Assembly (NCBI GenBank): GCA_951812995.1 | Contig: CATOTD010000002.1 | Span: 1-64,000, forward strand | DNA length: 64,000 bases | Direction: 5' to 3' | DNA from: an uncultured Gammaproteobacteria bacterium | GTDB lineage: Bacteria; Pseudomonadota; Gammaproteobacteria; Eutrophobiales; Eutrophobiaceae | In this document: piece by piece, positions 20,941-32,641 of the stretch | Numbering within the stretch: position 1 is the first letter of the stretch | How the letters are laid out: every line of letters starts with the position of its first letter | The notes under the pieces: model-generated | What the model was told of the DNA's origin: nothing | The model's database searches: none | What the model saw: only the letters and a program-made list of their open reading frames with translations | Position numbers and translations under genes: made by a program

Positions 20941-22461
20941 CTATAAAATCTTTGTTTGGGACACATGTTGAACAAGCTGTTCTACTGTTACATGCATGAT
21001 GTCAAATAGCGGTGCTGGCCAGATACCAAATATCAACACCACGATTGCCAGCAGGAAGAGGATAAATGTTTCGCGCCCATTAATATCCTGCAACTTAGCC
21101 ACGGCATCCTGCGTAATCTCACCAAAGACAACACGTTTATACAGCCATAGGGTATACGCCGCGCCCAGGATTAACGTCAATGCGGCCGTAAATGCGATCC
21201 AGAAATTTGCCTCAAAACTGCTGAGTATGACCAGAAACTCGCCGACAAAACCTGATGTGCCTGGTAATCCCGCGTTGGCCATTGCAAATAACATCATAAA
21301 AGCGGCGAAGTACGGCATACTATTTACGACACCCCCATAGTCTTTAATCATGCGGCTATGCATACGGTCATACATGACACCGACACAGAGGAACATGGCA
21401 GCAGAAATGAAGCCGTGCGATATCATCTGCATCATGGCACCTTCCATACCCATTATTGCGCTAGCTGGTGAACCTGATGCCGCCATAATACTGAACGGTA
21501 TAAAAAATCCGAGCGTCACAAAACCCATATGCGAAATAGATGAGTAGGCGATCAGTTTTTTCATGTCTTCCTGAACCAGGGCAATAAAACCAATATAGAC
21601 AATGGCAATTAATGACAAGACGATCATGGCCTCATTAAAAAACAAACTGGCATCGGGTGTAATCGGCAAACTAAACCTGAGAAAACCATAGCCGCCCATC
21701 TTCAACATGAGTGCGGCCAGTATTACGGAACCACCCGTTGGTGCTTCTACGTGCGCATCAGGCAACCATGTGTGTACTGGCCACATGGGTATTTTTACAG
21801 CAAAGGCCAGAAAAAAGGCGATAAAAATATATTTCTGTGCAGTTAAACTCAATGGTACATCGTGCAATGCCTGTATATTAAAACTGTCTGCGGCAGAGTA
21901 TAGATAAAGAAAGGCCACCAGCATGAAGACTGAACCCAAGAAGGTGTAAAGAAAGAATTTTACGGTGGCATAAACGCGGTTCGGGCCACCCCAAATGCCG
22001 ATAATCAAAAACATGGGGATCAGCATGGCTTCCCAGTACACATAAAACAAGATGGCATCTAGCGCAGCAAAGACACCGTTCATCAAACCAGTCAGTACTA
22101 AGAAGGCGCACATATAATAGGAGATATGTTTTTCTATCACTTCCCAGGCGGCCAATATAACCAGGATAGTCGTAAAACTGCTTAACAGTATTAATGGCAA
22201 CGCAATACCATCAACACCCAAATGATATTTAATATTAAAAGTCGTAATCCAGTCTGCTTCTTCAACAAACTGCATACCCGCATAATCAGGATCAAACCAA
22301 CAATATAATATGACGGAAAATATAAAGGTGAGAATGGCAACAGCAAAGGCAAAATATTTGACCGTTTGTTCCTGACGGTCGCCCGCAATCAAGACCCATA
22401 TCCCACCGATAATCGGTGTCCAGATAAGCAGGCTTAAAAGGGGTAAGCTGTTAAATGTCAT
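20941..22461 (-). CDS. nuoM: NADH-quinone oxidoreductase subunit M
   Basis: A 506-residue antiporter-like membrane subunit. It shows the conserved YHLGVDGIALPLILL segment, the YVYWEAMLIPMFLIIG helix with its key Glu, KIPMWPVHTWLPDAHVEAPT and DMKKLIAYSSISHMGF. These carry the channel Glu and Lys that make NuoM a proton-translocating module. It lies 32 bp downstream of nuoL and ends with TAG just before the nuoN start, showing that TAG is a true stop codon in this genome. Confidence 0.95.
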   Translation of the reverse strand: MTFNSLPLLSLLIWTPIIGGIWVLIAGDRQEQTVKYFAFAVAILTFIFSVILYCWFDPDYAGMQFVEEADWITTFNIKYHLGVDGIALPLILLSSFTTILVILAAWEVIEKHISYYMCAFLVLTGLMNGVFAALDAILFYVYWEAMLIPMFLIIGIWGGPNRVYATVKFFLYTFLGSVFMLVAFLYLYSAADSFNIQALHDVPLSLTAQKYIFIAFFLAFAVKIPMWPVHTWLPDAHVEAPTGGSVILAALMLKMGGYGFLRFSLPITPDASLFFNEAMIVLSLIAIVYIGFIALVQEDMKKLIAYSSISHMGFVTLGFFIPFSIMAASGSPASAIMGMEGAMMQMISHGFISAAMFLCVGVMYDRMHSRMIKDYGGVVNSMPYFAAFMMLFAMANAGLPGTSGFVGEFLVILSSFEANFWIAFTAALTLILGAAYTLWLYKRVVFGEITQDAVAKLQDINGRETFILFLLAIVVLIFGIWPAPLFDIMHVTVEQLVQHVSQTKIL

Positions 22462-22493
22462 TGTCTAAAATTATTATCTAAATCAGGCACTGA

Positions 22494-24470
22494 TCAATTC
22501 AAAATACCATGGACAAACACAGCCAGTAGCACAAGTAATCCTATAATAATTGCAAAGGCATAATGATAGAGGTAACCCGACTGAAGATGACGCACCATAC
22601 TCGAAAAAACCCGCACGCTTCTTGCCGTGCCATTGACAAAAAAACCATCAATAATATTAATGTCACCGAACCGCCACAGTAGTTGCCCAATTCGGATCGC
22701 CCCTTTTGCAAAGAGGCGTTGGTTAAGATCATCAAGGCCATATTTGTTGAGCAATATACGGTGAACAAAGCCAAATTTACTCACCAGTTTTGCAGGAAAA
22801 TCTGGAAACTTGATATAGCACAACCAGGCAACGAAAATGCCGGCACTCATTAAGAGTAGCACCAGAGGATGTTGGATAGCGTGTAGTAAAAATCCACTAA
22901 TGCCATGATAATCGCCTCCCATGTGCGCTAATACATCATGACTTTCAGCAACATGGACAGCATCACCAAAATAGTCACCAAACAACATGGGTTCTATCAA
23001 GAACGCCCCCAATATTAAAGACGGAATTGCCAATACGATTAATGGCACTGTCACAACAAAGGGTGCTTCGTGCAGATGCTTCCAGGTCTCAATATCTATT
23101 CTTTGTTCACCGTGGAAAGTCATAAAAAATAATCGGCAACTGTATAAAGCGGTGATAAACACACCAACGACTACCGAGAAATAAGCGAAATCTGATCCTG
23201 CCAGGGTAGAGTGACGAATGGCTTCAATAATGGCATCTTTGGAAAAGAAACCAGCGGTACCGGGAAATCCGATCAATGCTAACGTTCCAAATAAACAGCA
23301 TATCCATGTAATGGGCATCACTTTGTATAAGCCTCCCATCTTTCGCATATCTTGTTCATGGTGCATAACTATGATCACAGCCCCTGCACCGAGAAATAAC
23401 AGTGCCTTAAAAAAGGCATGTGTCACCAAATGAAACATGGCCGCCGCATAGGCCGAGGCACCGAGCGCAACAGTCATATAACCCAATTGCGATAAAGTAG
23501 AATAAGCAATCACACGTTTAATATCATTTTGTACCAACCCTAATAAACCCATCAATAAGGCAGTTATAGCACCGGTCACCAGAATAAAACTTAATGCTGT
23601 GTCAGACAGCTCAAACAGCGGCGACATCCTTGACACCATAAAGATACCAGCAGTAACCATCGTCGCGGCATGGATCAAGGCAGAGATAGGTGTCGGGCCT
23701 TCCATTGAGTCTGGTAACCAGACATGTAGTGGAACTTGAGCAGATTTACCCATCGCCCCTATGAATAGACAAATACAGATCACGGTCATTAAAGACCACG
23801 GCTCATCACCTAAAATGACGATTGTGGAGTCGGCATGTTGGGCAACGTTGCTAAAAATAGCGGCGTAATCAAGCGTATTAAACGCCATAAAAATAGCAGC
23901 TATACCTAATAAGAAGCCAAAATCACCTATCCGGTTTACCAAAAAGGCCTTCATGCTGGCAAATATAGCCGTCTCTTTTTTATACCAAAAACCAATCAAT
24001 AAATAAGACACCAGGCCAACCGCTTCCCAGCCAAAGAACAATTGCAGGAAATTATTCGACATGACTAACATCAACATAGAAAAGGTGAACAGTGAGATAT
24101 AACTGAAGAAGCGTTGATAACCCGGGTCATCATACATATAGCCGATGGTATAGATATGTATCATCCACGACACGAATGTAACAACGACCATCATGGTGAC
24201 AGATAACGAATCTATCAAAAACCCAATCTTGAAATCCATGCCACCGCTACTCAACCAGGTATAGAGTGTTTGATTGTAGGTTTCGCCACCATCAAATACA
24301 TGATATTTGTAAGCAATCATGGAGAGGATACTCGACACTCCCACCCCCGTGATCGTTACCCAATGAGCGCCGCTTCTACCTATGATCTTGCCTGCAAGAC
24401 CCGCAAGCAACGCACCAATCAGCGGTGCCAGCACGATAGTGAGATAAATTTGTTCCATATATGTTGCCAT
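22494..24470 (-). CDS. nuoL: NADH-quinone oxidoreductase subunit L
   Basis: A 658-residue membrane subunit of complex I, the most distal antiporter-like module. It has FFGWEAVGLVSYLLIGFWY, KSAQVPLHVWLPDSMEGPTP and DIKRVIAYSTLSQLGYM, with channel Glu/Lys residues. A long C-terminal extension ends in a hydrophobic helix, consistent with the lateral helix that clamps M and N. Length is normal for the family. It begins 11 bp after nuoK ends. Confidence 0.95.
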   Translation of the reverse strand: MATYMEQIYLTIVLAPLIGALLAGLAGKIIGRSGAHWVTITGVGVSSILSMIAYKYHVFDGGETYNQTLYTWLSSGGMDFKIGFLIDSLSVTMMVVVTFVSWMIHIYTIGYMYDDPGYQRFFSYISLFTFSMLMLVMSNNFLQLFFGWEAVGLVSYLLIGFWYKKETAIFASMKAFLVNRIGDFGFLLGIAAIFMAFNTLDYAAIFSNVAQHADSTIVILGDEPWSLMTVICICLFIGAMGKSAQVPLHVWLPDSMEGPTPISALIHAATMVTAGIFMVSRMSPLFELSDTALSFILVTGAITALLMGLLGLVQNDIKRVIAYSTLSQLGYMTVALGASAYAAAMFHLVTHAFFKALLFLGAGAVIIVMHHEQDMRKMGGLYKVMPITWICCLFGTLALIGFPGTAGFFSKDAIIEAIRHSTLAGSDFAYFSVVVGVFITALYSCRLFFMTFHGEQRIDIETWKHLHEAPFVVTVPLIVLAIPSLILGAFLIEPMLFGDYFGDAVHVAESHDVLAHMGGDYHGISGFLLHAIQHPLVLLLMSAGIFVAWLCYIKFPDFPAKLVSKFGFVHRILLNKYGLDDLNQRLFAKGAIRIGQLLWRFGDINIIDGFFVNGTARSVRVFSSMVRHLQSGYLYHYAFAIIIGLLVLLAVFVHGILN

Positions 24471-24481
24471 CTTTATCCGTA

Positions 24482-24787
24482 CTATCCTTTCATACTATTT
24501 AGGTCATCAACATTAATCGTATCCTTGTTGCGAAACATAACAACCAGTATGGCCAGGCCAATCGCCGATTCAGCCGCGGCGACGGTCAAAATAAAGAATA
24601 CAAAAACCTGTCCATGTATATCACCAAGAAAATGAGAAAAGGCGATAAAGTTCATATTGACCGACAGTAACATCAACTCAATACACATCAGGAGAATAAT
24701 CACATTCTTTCGATTTAAAAAAATACCCACAACGCTGATACAAAATAACATTGCAGCTAATAATAAAACTTCAGGTAAGGTAATCAC
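24482..24787 (-). CDS. nuoK: NADH-quinone oxidoreductase subunit K
   Basis: A 101-residue protein with three transmembrane helices. The conserved membrane-embedded Glu residues are visible in [13 protein letters not shown] and [17 protein letters not shown]. These take part in the proton path between the quinone site and the antiporter modules. The start codon overlaps the nuoJ stop by 4 bp, which suggests coupled translation. Confidence 0.95.
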   Translation of the reverse strand: MITLPEVLLLAAMLFCISVVGIFLNRKNVIILLMCIELMLLSVNMNFIAFSHFLGDIHGQVFVFFILTVAAAESAIGLAILVVMFRNKDTINVDDLNSMKG

Positions 24788-25407
24788 GCTTTGGGTTCCT
24801 TATGCCTGGTACTGGACTCGGGTTGCATCTTAATAATACGTAATCGGTCTTGTTTTTTAACAAACACCTGATCTTCAGGGTTTTTAGTCTTGTTGATTTT
24901 AGTCTTGTTGATACTGAGCGAGATAGCGGCAATGATTGCAACCAACAATATCGCACCCGCAATTTCGAATTGATAGAGATATTCTGTGTAGAGCGTCAGG
25001 CCTAATGCTTTCGTATTACTATATTCGGCCGCGACAGTTGGCATTGCCATATAGGTATCAGACGCAAAATAATCTGCGCCAACGACCAGGCCCATAGACG
25101 CTACCAGCAATACAGCGATCGTAATACCGGCGGGCAAGAATCGCGCAAAGCCTGCACGTAAGGCGACCAGATTAATATCCAACATCATAACTATAAATAA
25201 AAACAACACCATAACCGCGCCGACATAGACTAATATCAGGGCAATCGCCAGAAACTCCGCTTGTAATAATAACCAGATTGCCGCCGAGGCAAAAAAAGAC
25301 AACACCAGCGATAAAGCAGCATGGATTGGGTTACGCATAGACACGACCATAGCGGCAGATAAAAGCAATATCCCACCAAAAAAATAAAAGACGATTTGTT
25401 CAATCAT
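24784..25407 (-). CDS. nuoJ: NADH-quinone oxidoreductase subunit J
   Basis: A 207-residue membrane subunit with five hydrophobic helices. It has the family motifs [20 protein letters not shown] and [18 protein letters not shown]; the latter contains the conserved helix with the pi-bulge Tyr-Val-Gly-Ala. The C-terminal tail after about residue 175 is charged and variable ([15 protein letters not shown]), with a small lysine-rich direct repeat. It overlaps nuoK by 4 bp. Confidence 0.93.
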   Translation of the reverse strand: MIEQIVFYFFGGILLLSAAMVVSMRNPIHAALSLVLSFFASAAIWLLLQAEFLAIALILVYVGAVMVLFLFIVMMLDINLVALRAGFARFLPAGITIAVLLVASMGLVVGADYFASDTYMAMPTVAAEYSNTKALGLTLYTEYLYQFEIAGAILLVAIIAAISLSINKTKINKTKNPEDQVFVKKQDRLRIIKMQPESSTRHKEPKA

Positions 25408-25451
25408 TGATACAGTTTTTTATTGTTTATTTATCGTTTAGTCTGTCGTTA

Positions 25452-25943
25452 TTATCGATAGAGCGCATCTTTAGCCCGGTCTTCAGCAACTTGTTTTTCA
25501 TACAGATCACCTATTTCCAACAACCTTGATTTTGTCATCAGCAAATCACCACGCTGCTCGCCGTGATACTCGAATATTCGCGTCTCGACTATAGAATCTA
25601 CCGGGCATGATTCTTCACAAAATCCGCAAAAGATACATTTAGTTAAATCAATATCATATTTTGTTGTACGCCGACTACCGTCATCGCGGCCTTCAGATTC
25701 GATTGTTATGGCAACAGCGGGGCAGACTGCTTCACATAATTTACAGGCGATACAGCGTTCTTCGCCATTCGGATAACGGCGCAAGGCATGTAGACCACGA
25801 AAACGATGCGATTGCGGTGTTTTTTCTTCTGGATATTGCACGGTTATTTTTCGTTTAAACATATAGCGGCCGGTCAAACGTAAACCCTTCAATAGCTCCC
25901 AAAGGAATAAGCTGCTTATGTAATTTTTAATTTTGTTCAGCAT
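25452..25943 (-). CDS. nuoI: NADH-quinone oxidoreductase subunit I (two [4Fe-4S])
   Basis: A 163-residue ferredoxin-like peripheral-arm subunit. Two CxxCxxCxxxCP motifs lie at Cys64/67/70/74 and Cys103/106/109/113, in [12 protein letters not shown] and [12 protein letters not shown]. They hold clusters N6a and N6b, which carry electrons from NuoG toward N2 in NuoB. The N-terminal amphipathic segment before residue 30 anchors it to the membrane arm. It sits 6 bp downstream of nuoH. Confidence 0.95.
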   Translation of the reverse strand: MLNKIKNYISSLFLWELLKGLRLTGRYMFKRKITVQYPEEKTPQSHRFRGLHALRRYPNGEERCIACKLCEAVCPAVAITIESEGRDDGSRRTTKYDIDLTKCIFCGFCEESCPVDSIVETRIFEYHGEQRGDLLMTKSRLLEIGDLYEKQVAEDRAKDALYR

Positions 25944-25949
25944 GGATTA

Positions 25950-27062
25950 TTAAAACCAGGGTGGCGTATTCATGACGACTAATACTGATACAACGACTAA
26001 CCAGACTATGGTAATAGGAATGAACACCTTCCAGCCCAAACGCATAATTTGGTCATAACGATAACGTGGAAACGTTGCCCTGCACCACAAAAACAGCAAC
26101 ATAAAAAAGGATGTCTTGGCTAATAGCCAGAACAGGGGCGGTACCCAGGCAAATAGATATGAAAAAACAGGGATCCCTTGAAAGGGCGATAACCAACCCC
26201 CGCAAAACATGAGCGCACAGAGTATGGCAATTAGAATCATATTGGCGTATTCGGCCATGAAGAATACCGAGAAAGCCATGCCACTATATTCAACATGAAA
26301 ACCGGCAACGATTTCAGACTCGCCTTCAGCAACATCAAAGGGCGCGCGATTTGTTTCTGCCAGACCTGATATGAAATAGATAACAAACAAGGGGAACAGC
26401 GGCAACCAAAACCAGTGAACCACGCTACCCGCTTGCGCATTTACAATATCGCCAAGGTTTAAACTGCCAGCGGCAACTAACACACCCACCAGGGCAAAAC
26501 CCATGGCAATTTCATACGCCACTATTTGCGCCGCCGAGCGCATGGCACCCAAGAAGGCATATTTAGAATTTGAGGCCCAGCCTGCAATGATCACACCATA
26601 AACCGCCAATGACGTTAACGCCAAGACATACAGCAGGCCCGCGTTAATATCTGCCAGTACTTTCGTATCATCAAATGGAATCACGGCCCAGGCAGCGAGT
26701 GAGGGCGCTAAAGATAATATCGGTGCTATGACAAACAATGATCGGTTGGATCCAGTGGGAATGACGATCTCTTTCACGATCAATTTAACTGCGTCGGCAA
26801 TGGGTTGCCCTAGCCCCCATAAACTAAATCCGAAAAAGCCCACCCGATTCGGGCCAATACGTCCTTGAATAAACCCGATTACCTTGCGCTCCGCATAAGT
26901 AAAATACGCAACCGTTATCAAGACCGGTACTAATATCGCCACAATTTTCACGATTGTTTGCAAAACCGTCATTGCTTCTGTTTGATAATCAGTCGGCATG
27001 ACAAACATTGTCAGCGGCAACAATACATTCTGGCTGATGAATTGGTAGATTGTTTCTAACAT
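25950..27062 (-). CDS. nuoH: NADH-quinone oxidoreductase subunit H
   Basis: A 370-residue polytopic subunit forming the quinone chamber with NuoB and NuoD. It shows [19 protein letters not shown] in the first loop, [20 protein letters not shown] (the acidic loop next to quinone) and [18 protein letters not shown] near the C-terminus. An N-terminal stretch of about 35 residues before the first conserved helix is slightly longer than usual. It starts 3 bp after nuoG. Confidence 0.95.
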   Translation of the reverse strand: MLETIYQFISQNVLLPLTMFVMPTDYQTEAMTVLQTIVKIVAILVPVLITVAYFTYAERKVIGFIQGRIGPNRVGFFGFSLWGLGQPIADAVKLIVKEIVIPTGSNRSLFVIAPILSLAPSLAAWAVIPFDDTKVLADINAGLLYVLALTSLAVYGVIIAGWASNSKYAFLGAMRSAAQIVAYEIAMGFALVGVLVAAGSLNLGDIVNAQAGSVVHWFWLPLFPLFVIYFISGLAETNRAPFDVAEGESEIVAGFHVEYSGMAFSVFFMAEYANMILIAILCALMFCGGWLSPFQGIPVFSYLFAWVPPLFWLLAKTSFFMLLFLWCRATFPRYRYDQIMRLGWKVFIPITIVWLVVVSVLVVMNTPPWF

Positions 27063-27065
27063 ACA

Positions 27066-29447
27066 TCAAGCCTTTGCAATTTTGATCAAGCCAAAAGCGG
27101 CACCTAGATCAATTTGCGCCGGATGTGCTGATTGAATCAGGACGCAATTATCAGGCACTCTGTCGTCAATGATTACTTTCATAATCACCGATTTTTCATC
27201 TTGCATGACTTCTGCATTATCCGCATTATCCAGTTTATTATTTGCGGCCAGTGTTGCATTGATATGCACAGCACCGTCAGCAACATCTTTTGTTTGTTGT
27301 AACGCAGTCGCTCGTCGACAAAGCGGATCGATCATATTCATCGGTATTTCCGTAATACGTTGCAAGCCTGTTGCATTAGATTCAATCGTTGCCGGCAACT
27401 GCCATCGATCCATATTATCAGTCTTGATATCACCTATTTGTTGCCGGACCTCGTTATAGACTTGCTCTACAGATTGATAATCAAAACCGTTAAGCTCAAA
27501 CATGTTGCCCAGCACTCTGAGTATTTTCCAGGCCGGTCTTGCCTCACCAAGTGGCGGCACAACACCCGTAAAGCTTTGGCTATTACCTTCATTATTTATG
27601 TAAGTACCCGCGGTTTCTGCAAAGACTGAAATGGGCAACATGACATCTGCATAATTTTCAATTTCGTCACTGCGATAGGCCGTTAATGCAATAACCAGCT
27701 CGGCCTCTTGCATTGCTGTGCGCGCTGCGCGGCTGTCCCAACAATCCAGTTCTGGCTCAACCCCCATAAGCATGTAAGCCCTTAATTTTGCTTGCAGCAT
27801 TTTATTTGCGTCCATACCCGTCTGTGAATTTTTCTTACCGCCAGCGGTTCGATGCGGAACAGCACCCGCTAACCAGACACCAGCACTGTTTGCGGCCTCA
27901 GACAGGTAGCCAAATTGTGCATGGCTGTATTTGGCAAGCAGTCCAGCAAGTGCGCGCAGAGATGAAAATTGTGGATGGGCCGTTGCAATATTACCCAATA
28001 ATATAATTGCGTTGTCGGCTTCAAGCAGTCTTTTCGCAATTTTTTTATGCGCATCAGAAACGGTTGCATTGTTGATACACTGTTGTATCTGATCGTCAAT
28101 TGACTGTGTAGATGAGGCAAGTAGCACCTTTAGAACAGCAGCCAATTCCATTGCCATCTGCCCGGGTGCAACAATACGTTTTTCTGCAATTGGGTAGTTG
28201 TAGTCATAAGCAATGGGATTCAACAGCATGATGGCAGCACCTTTTAGTGCGGCCTTGCGTAAACGATGATTTATGATGGGTTGTTCTTTTCTAACATGAC
28301 TACCGATCAGAAAAGCGGATTGTACTGTTTCAATCCCGGCAATGGATTTTCCCAGCCAGGGGAATTGTGGCACTGAATCTTGATCTGAAAAATCAACCTG
28401 CCTTAGCCGCCCGTCAATATTGTCAGTACCAAGCCCCCGCGCAAATTTTTGTAACAAATACAGCTCTTCAGTTGTTGCCGAAGGTGCCGCTAAAAAACCT
28501 ATTTGCTCTGCACCATGCGCTGCAATGATGTCACTTAGTCTGTCTTTAGCAAACGTCAATGCCGTTTCCCAATCAAGCTCTTTCCAGACACCCTCTGTTT
28601 TAATCATTGGCACCTGTAAGCGATCATCGCTGTAAATACCTTCATAACTAAATCGATCACGATCAGAAAGCCAGACTTCATTAATGGCTTCATTGCTGGC
28701 CGGCACAACACGTTTAACACGATCGCCTTTGATATGTAAATGGATATTAGATCCGACCGAATCATGCGGCGCGATGCCCTCTTTCTGTATCAATTCCCAG
28801 GTGCGGGCCGTATAACGAAAAGGTTTTGATGTTAATGCACCAACTGGACAGAGATCGATAATATTACCCGACATTTCCGAGCGAACACTTTTTTCAATAT
28901 ACGTGCCTATCTCCATATTCTCGCCGCGACCAGTCGCCCCGATTTCACGTAAACCAGCCACTTCTTCACCAAATCGAACGCAGCGAGTACAATGAATACA
29001 ACGGGTGAGATCGGTTTGTATTAACGGACCGATATTTTTATCCTTGACGACGCGCTTTTTCTCTTGATAACGCGAAACGTCACCACCATAACCCATGGCC
29101 ATATCCTGTAATTCACATTCACCACCCTGATCACAGATTGGGCAATCTAATGGGTGATTGATCAACAAAAATTCCATAATGGATTTTTGTGCATCAACAG
29201 CGATCGCGGAACGGGTTTTAACCTTCATCCCATCCATCACGGGTGTCGCACAGGCGGGTAATGGTTTCGGCATCTTTTCAACTTCAACCAGGCACATTCT
29301 GCAATTGGCGGCAACGGTCAATTTTTTGTGGTAACAAAAGCGCGGCACATGGATGTTATTTGCATCGGTTACCTCGATCAGCATTTGTCCCTTGTTCGCT
29401 TTTAAGGACTGACCATCTACTTCAATCGTTATTTGCTCGTCTGACAT
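27066..29447 (-). CDS. nuoG: NADH-quinone oxidoreductase subunit G
   Basis: A 793-residue iron-sulfur subunit. The N-terminal [2Fe-2S] domain uses Cys38, Cys49, Cys52 and Cys66. His98 with Cys102, Cys105 and Cys111 (CPICDQGGEC) forms N5. A CIHCTRC...CPVGAL pair forms the next cluster. The rest is a molybdopterin-oxidoreductase-like domain without obvious cofactor binding, as usual. Residues about 720-750 (ADGAVHINATLAANNKLDNADNA) are low-complexity and probably a lineage insert. It follows nuoF by 5 bp. Confidence 0.95.
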   Translation of the reverse strand: MSDEQITIEVDGQSLKANKGQMLIEVTDANNIHVPRFCYHKKLTVAANCRMCLVEVEKMPKPLPACATPVMDGMKVKTRSAIAVDAQKSIMEFLLINHPLDCPICDQGGECELQDMAMGYGGDVSRYQEKKRVVKDKNIGPLIQTDLTRCIHCTRCVRFGEEVAGLREIGATGRGENMEIGTYIEKSVRSEMSGNIIDLCPVGALTSKPFRYTARTWELIQKEGIAPHDSVGSNIHLHIKGDRVKRVVPASNEAINEVWLSDRDRFSYEGIYSDDRLQVPMIKTEGVWKELDWETALTFAKDRLSDIIAAHGAEQIGFLAAPSATTEELYLLQKFARGLGTDNIDGRLRQVDFSDQDSVPQFPWLGKSIAGIETVQSAFLIGSHVRKEQPIINHRLRKAALKGAAIMLLNPIAYDYNYPIAEKRIVAPGQMAMELAAVLKVLLASSTQSIDDQIQQCINNATVSDAHKKIAKRLLEADNAIILLGNIATAHPQFSSLRALAGLLAKYSHAQFGYLSEAANSAGVWLAGAVPHRTAGGKKNSQTGMDANKMLQAKLRAYMLMGVEPELDCWDSRAARTAMQEAELVIALTAYRSDEIENYADVMLPISVFAETAGTYINNEGNSQSFTGVVPPLGEARPAWKILRVLGNMFELNGFDYQSVEQVYNEVRQQIGDIKTDNMDRWQLPATIESNATGLQRITEIPMNMIDPLCRRATALQQTKDVADGAVHINATLAANNKLDNADNAEVMQDEKSVIMKVIIDDRVPDNCVLIQSAHPAQIDLGAAFGLIKIAKA

Positions 29448-29452
29448 GATTA

Positions 29453-30757
29453 TTACATATTTTGATTATCGCTAGCTCTTTCGGCATCAACCAGGCAACG
29501 TTTATGGTCAATGTGATACTGAAATTCAGCTCTGAATTGTTTAATAAAACTTCGCACTGGCCAGGCCGCAGCATCGCCAAAGGCACAAATTGTTCGCCCT
29601 TCTATTTTACTTGCAACATCATCAAGTTTATGTAGATCATCTGGCGCACCATTGCCCGCTTCTATGCGTTTAACGACGCGGTATAACCAACCGGTACCTT
29701 CGCGACACGGCGTACATTGCCCGCAAGACTCGGAAAAATAAAATCGCGATAGTCGCTCCAGTGCCTTGACCATACAGGTGGTATCATCCATGACTATGAC
29801 CGCACCTGATCCCAGCATCGAACCAGCTTTGGCAATGGCATCGTAATCCATATTGGTTGCAAGCATGACATCGCCATGCACAACCGGCATCGAACAACCG
29901 CCAGGAATAACGGCTTTTAATTTACGCCCATTGCGTACGCCGCCTGCCATTTCCAACAGCGTTGAGAACGGCGTACCGAGTGGGATCTCAAAATTACCGG
30001 GTTTATTAACGTGTCCACTAACAGAAAAACATTTCATGCCACCACTGTTGAGTACGCCTTTTTCTGCAAACCAACTGCCCCCATTTTGAATAATGTTGGG
30101 GACTGATGCGAGACTTTCCGTGTTGTTTATGGTCGTCGGTTTGCCATATAAACCAAAATTAGCTGGAAACGGCGGTTTAAATCTTGGCTGGCCTTTTTTA
30201 CCTTCCAGGGATTCAAGTAGCGCTGTTTCCTCGCCACAGATATAAGCGCCAGCCCCCAAGCTGGCATGGATATCAATACTGACATCAGTGCCTAAAATAT
30301 GTTTGCCTAACAACCCCGCTTGATAGGCTTCTTTTAATGCAGTATCAAAACGCAGAAAGGGTTCATCCATAAACTCACCACGGATATAGTTGTAGCCAAC
30401 ACTGGCACCCGTGGCGTAACAAGCAATGGCGATACCTTCAACAATCGCATGTGGGTTGTAGCGCAATATGTCTCGATCTTTGCATGTACCAGGCTCACTC
30501 TCATCAGAATTGCAGACAATGTATTTCTGATCAGTCGCATTGCGCGGCATAAAACTCCATTTCAGTCCAGTCGGAAAACCAGCACCGCCTCTGCCTCTTA
30601 ACCCCGAAGTCTTGACCTCGGCAATAATGTCTTCAGGCCGCATCTTGTCGTTGATAATTTTTTTCCATGCCTGATAGCCATCAACCTTCAAATAGTTGTC
30701 AAACGTCCAAGGTTCATCAAACTTAAGTGTGGCGAAACAAATGCTGTTTATTTCCAT
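29453..30757 (-). CDS. nuoF: NADH-quinone oxidoreductase subunit F (NADH/FMN site)
   Basis: A 434-residue flavoprotein that oxidises NADH. The FMN and NADH glycine-rich region is seen as [14 protein letters not shown] (about residue 53) and [20 protein letters not shown]. The N3 [4Fe-4S] ligands lie in [12 protein letters not shown] with a later Cys in [11 protein letters not shown]. It works with NuoE at the tip of the peripheral arm. It lies 4 bp downstream of nuoE. Confidence 0.95.
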   Translation of the reverse strand: MEINSICFATLKFDEPWTFDNYLKVDGYQAWKKIINDKMRPEDIIAEVKTSGLRGRGGAGFPTGLKWSFMPRNATDQKYIVCNSDESEPGTCKDRDILRYNPHAIVEGIAIACYATGASVGYNYIRGEFMDEPFLRFDTALKEAYQAGLLGKHILGTDVSIDIHASLGAGAYICGEETALLESLEGKKGQPRFKPPFPANFGLYGKPTTINNTESLASVPNIIQNGGSWFAEKGVLNSGGMKCFSVSGHVNKPGNFEIPLGTPFSTLLEMAGGVRNGRKLKAVIPGGCSMPVVHGDVMLATNMDYDAIAKAGSMLGSGAVIVMDDTTCMVKALERLSRFYFSESCGQCTPCREGTGWLYRVVKRIEAGNGAPDDLHKLDDVASKIEGRTICAFGDAAAWPVRSFIKQFRAEFQYHIDHKRCLVDAERASDNQNM

Positions 30758-30761
30758 AAAA

Positions 30762-31259
30762 TCAATCCAGATTATCCAAAATCTCGTCCATCTTATCTGG
30801 TGTCAGATTCTCATAATATTTATGGTCGATCATCATCATGGGGCCGCCACAACAGGCCGCTAAACATTCTTCTTCACGTTTTATATAAAACTTCCCATCG
30901 GCGGTCGTATCGCCTGTCTTAATGCCGAGTTTCTTTTCTAATCGATCGACGATGTCATCAGCACCCATTAGCAAACAGGAAATATTTGTACACACTGAAA
31001 TACTATGACGACCCACAGGCTTTGTTTCAAACATGGAATAAAAAGATGCCACTTCATAGACTGCGATATTCGACATGCCAAGGTACTCGGCAACAGCATC
31101 CATTAATGCCGTCGTTAGATAACCCTCATTTTGATGCTGTGCTTCGCGCAAGGCGGCAAGGACCGCGGACTGCTTGTTGTCTTCAGGATATTTTTTCAAC
31201 CACCGGTCTATTTCTGATCGAGTGTGCTCGGAAAGTACCGTTTTCGCTGTTACAGTCAT
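30762..31259 (-). CDS. nuoE: NADH-quinone oxidoreductase subunit E ([2Fe-2S])
   Basis: A 165-residue thioredoxin-fold subunit. It binds cluster N1a through Cys90 and Cys95 (CTNISC) and Cys132 and Cys136 (CLAAC), the normal CxxxxC...CxxxC pattern. N-terminal helices precede the ferredoxin domain. A gap of 128 bp separates it from nuoD, the longest within the operon; it holds no gene that I recognise. Confidence 0.95.
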   Translation of the reverse strand: MTVTAKTVLSEHTRSEIDRWLKKYPEDNKQSAVLAALREAQHQNEGYLTTALMDAVAEYLGMSNIAVYEVASFYSMFETKPVGRHSISVCTNISCLLMGADDIVDRLEKKLGIKTGDTTADGKFYIKREEECLAACCGGPMMMIDHKYYENLTPDKMDEILDNLD

Positions 31260-31387
31260 GTGTCAATATATTGCAAATAGATTGATGCGGGCGTATTTTG
31301 CAGGCAAGACAGGCGGTTTTGAACGTGCCTTATTAAGCCCTAAGGAATACGCAGATCGGCACCATATAATATGGACAGACAAGCGGA

Positions 31388-32641
31388 TCATCGATCAATT
31401 TCCCCGAAAACAATATCCTGGGTGCCAATAACTGCAACCACATCTGACAGCATGTGTCCTTTGACCATTTCATTCATAGATGCCAGGTGGGCAAAACCAG
31501 GGGCGCGTATTTTCAAGCGATATGGTTTATTGGCACCATCTGCTATCAGATAAATACCAAACTCGCCTTTGGGATGTTCTACGGCTGCATAAACTTCACC
31601 TGCCGGGACACAATAACCTTCCGTAAATAACTTAAAGTGATGAATCAAAGATTCCATATCATCTTTCATTTTTTCACGACTCGGCGGTACCAATTTGTGA
31701 TCATCGAGCATAACCGGACCAGGATTTTGTTTTAACCAGTCGGTACATTGCTGGATAATCCGATTTGATTGTCGCATCTCTTCCACGCGCACCAGATAGC
31801 GATCATAGCAATCACCGTTGGTACCAACCGGTATATCAAAATCCAGTTGCTCATAAACATCGTAAGGTTGCTTCTTTCTCAAATCCCAGGCAATGCCCGA
31901 GCCACGCAACATGGGGCCAGTGAAACCCAATTGCAGTGCCCGTTCGGGTGTGACTTCAGCAATGCCAACGGTGCGTTGTTTCCAGATGCGATTATCCGTC
32001 AACAGGGTTTCATACTCATCAATACAGCCCGGGAACCGATCGGTAAACGAGCTTATAAAATCCAGCAACGAGCCTTGTCTATTGATATTCAGGCGATCTA
32101 CTTCTGCCTGTGTATGCCATTTGGATGCTTCATATTTTGGCATCATCAAGGGCAGGTCTCGGTAGACACCACCAGGGCGAAAGTACGTCGCGTGCATACG
32201 CGTACCTGATACCGCCTCATAACAATCCATCAAGTCTTCACGTTCCCGAAAACAATACAGAAAGATAGTCATTGCCCCGATATCCAGGCCATGCGCACCC
32301 AACCACAACAAGTGATTTAGAATGCGCGTGATTTCGGCAAACATGACGCGTATATACTGTGCGCGTCGGGGTGGTGTTACGCCGAGCAATTTTTCAATCG
32401 CCATGACATAGGCATGTTCATTACACATCATGGAAACATAATCAAGCCGATCCATGTAGCCAATACTTTGATTAAACGGCTTGCTTTCAGCCAGTTTTTC
32501 AGTCCCGCGATGCAATAAACCAATATGTGGATCGGCTCTTTCGATCACTTCGCCATCCATTTCCAAAATCAATCGCAGAACCCCATGTGCCGCCGGATGT
32601 TGAGGACCGAAATTCATTGTCATATTACGAATTTCAGGCAT
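31388..32641 (-). CDS. nuoD: NADH-quinone oxidoreductase subunit D
   Basis: A 417-residue subunit that forms the quinone-binding site with NuoB. It starts [20 protein letters not shown]; the His in the GPQHPAAHG loop contacts the quinone head. [14 protein letters not shown], the [20 protein letters not shown] helix and a C-terminal DIVFGEIDR are all family-typical. An upstream in-frame ATG at 32683 would add 14 residues, but the family begins at 32641. The start lies inside the end of nuoC (8-bp overlap). Confidence 0.95.
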   Translation of the reverse strand: MPEIRNMTMNFGPQHPAAHGVLRLILEMDGEVIERADPHIGLLHRGTEKLAESKPFNQSIGYMDRLDYVSMMCNEHAYVMAIEKLLGVTPPRRAQYIRVMFAEITRILNHLLWLGAHGLDIGAMTIFLYCFREREDLMDCYEAVSGTRMHATYFRPGGVYRDLPLMMPKYEASKWHTQAEVDRLNINRQGSLLDFISSFTDRFPGCIDEYETLLTDNRIWKQRTVGIAEVTPERALQLGFTGPMLRGSGIAWDLRKKQPYDVYEQLDFDIPVGTNGDCYDRYLVRVEEMRQSNRIIQQCTDWLKQNPGPVMLDDHKLVPPSREKMKDDMESLIHHFKLFTEGYCVPAGEVYAAVEHPKGEFGIYLIADGANKPYRLKIRAPGFAHLASMNEMVKGHMLSDVVAVIGTQDIVFGEIDR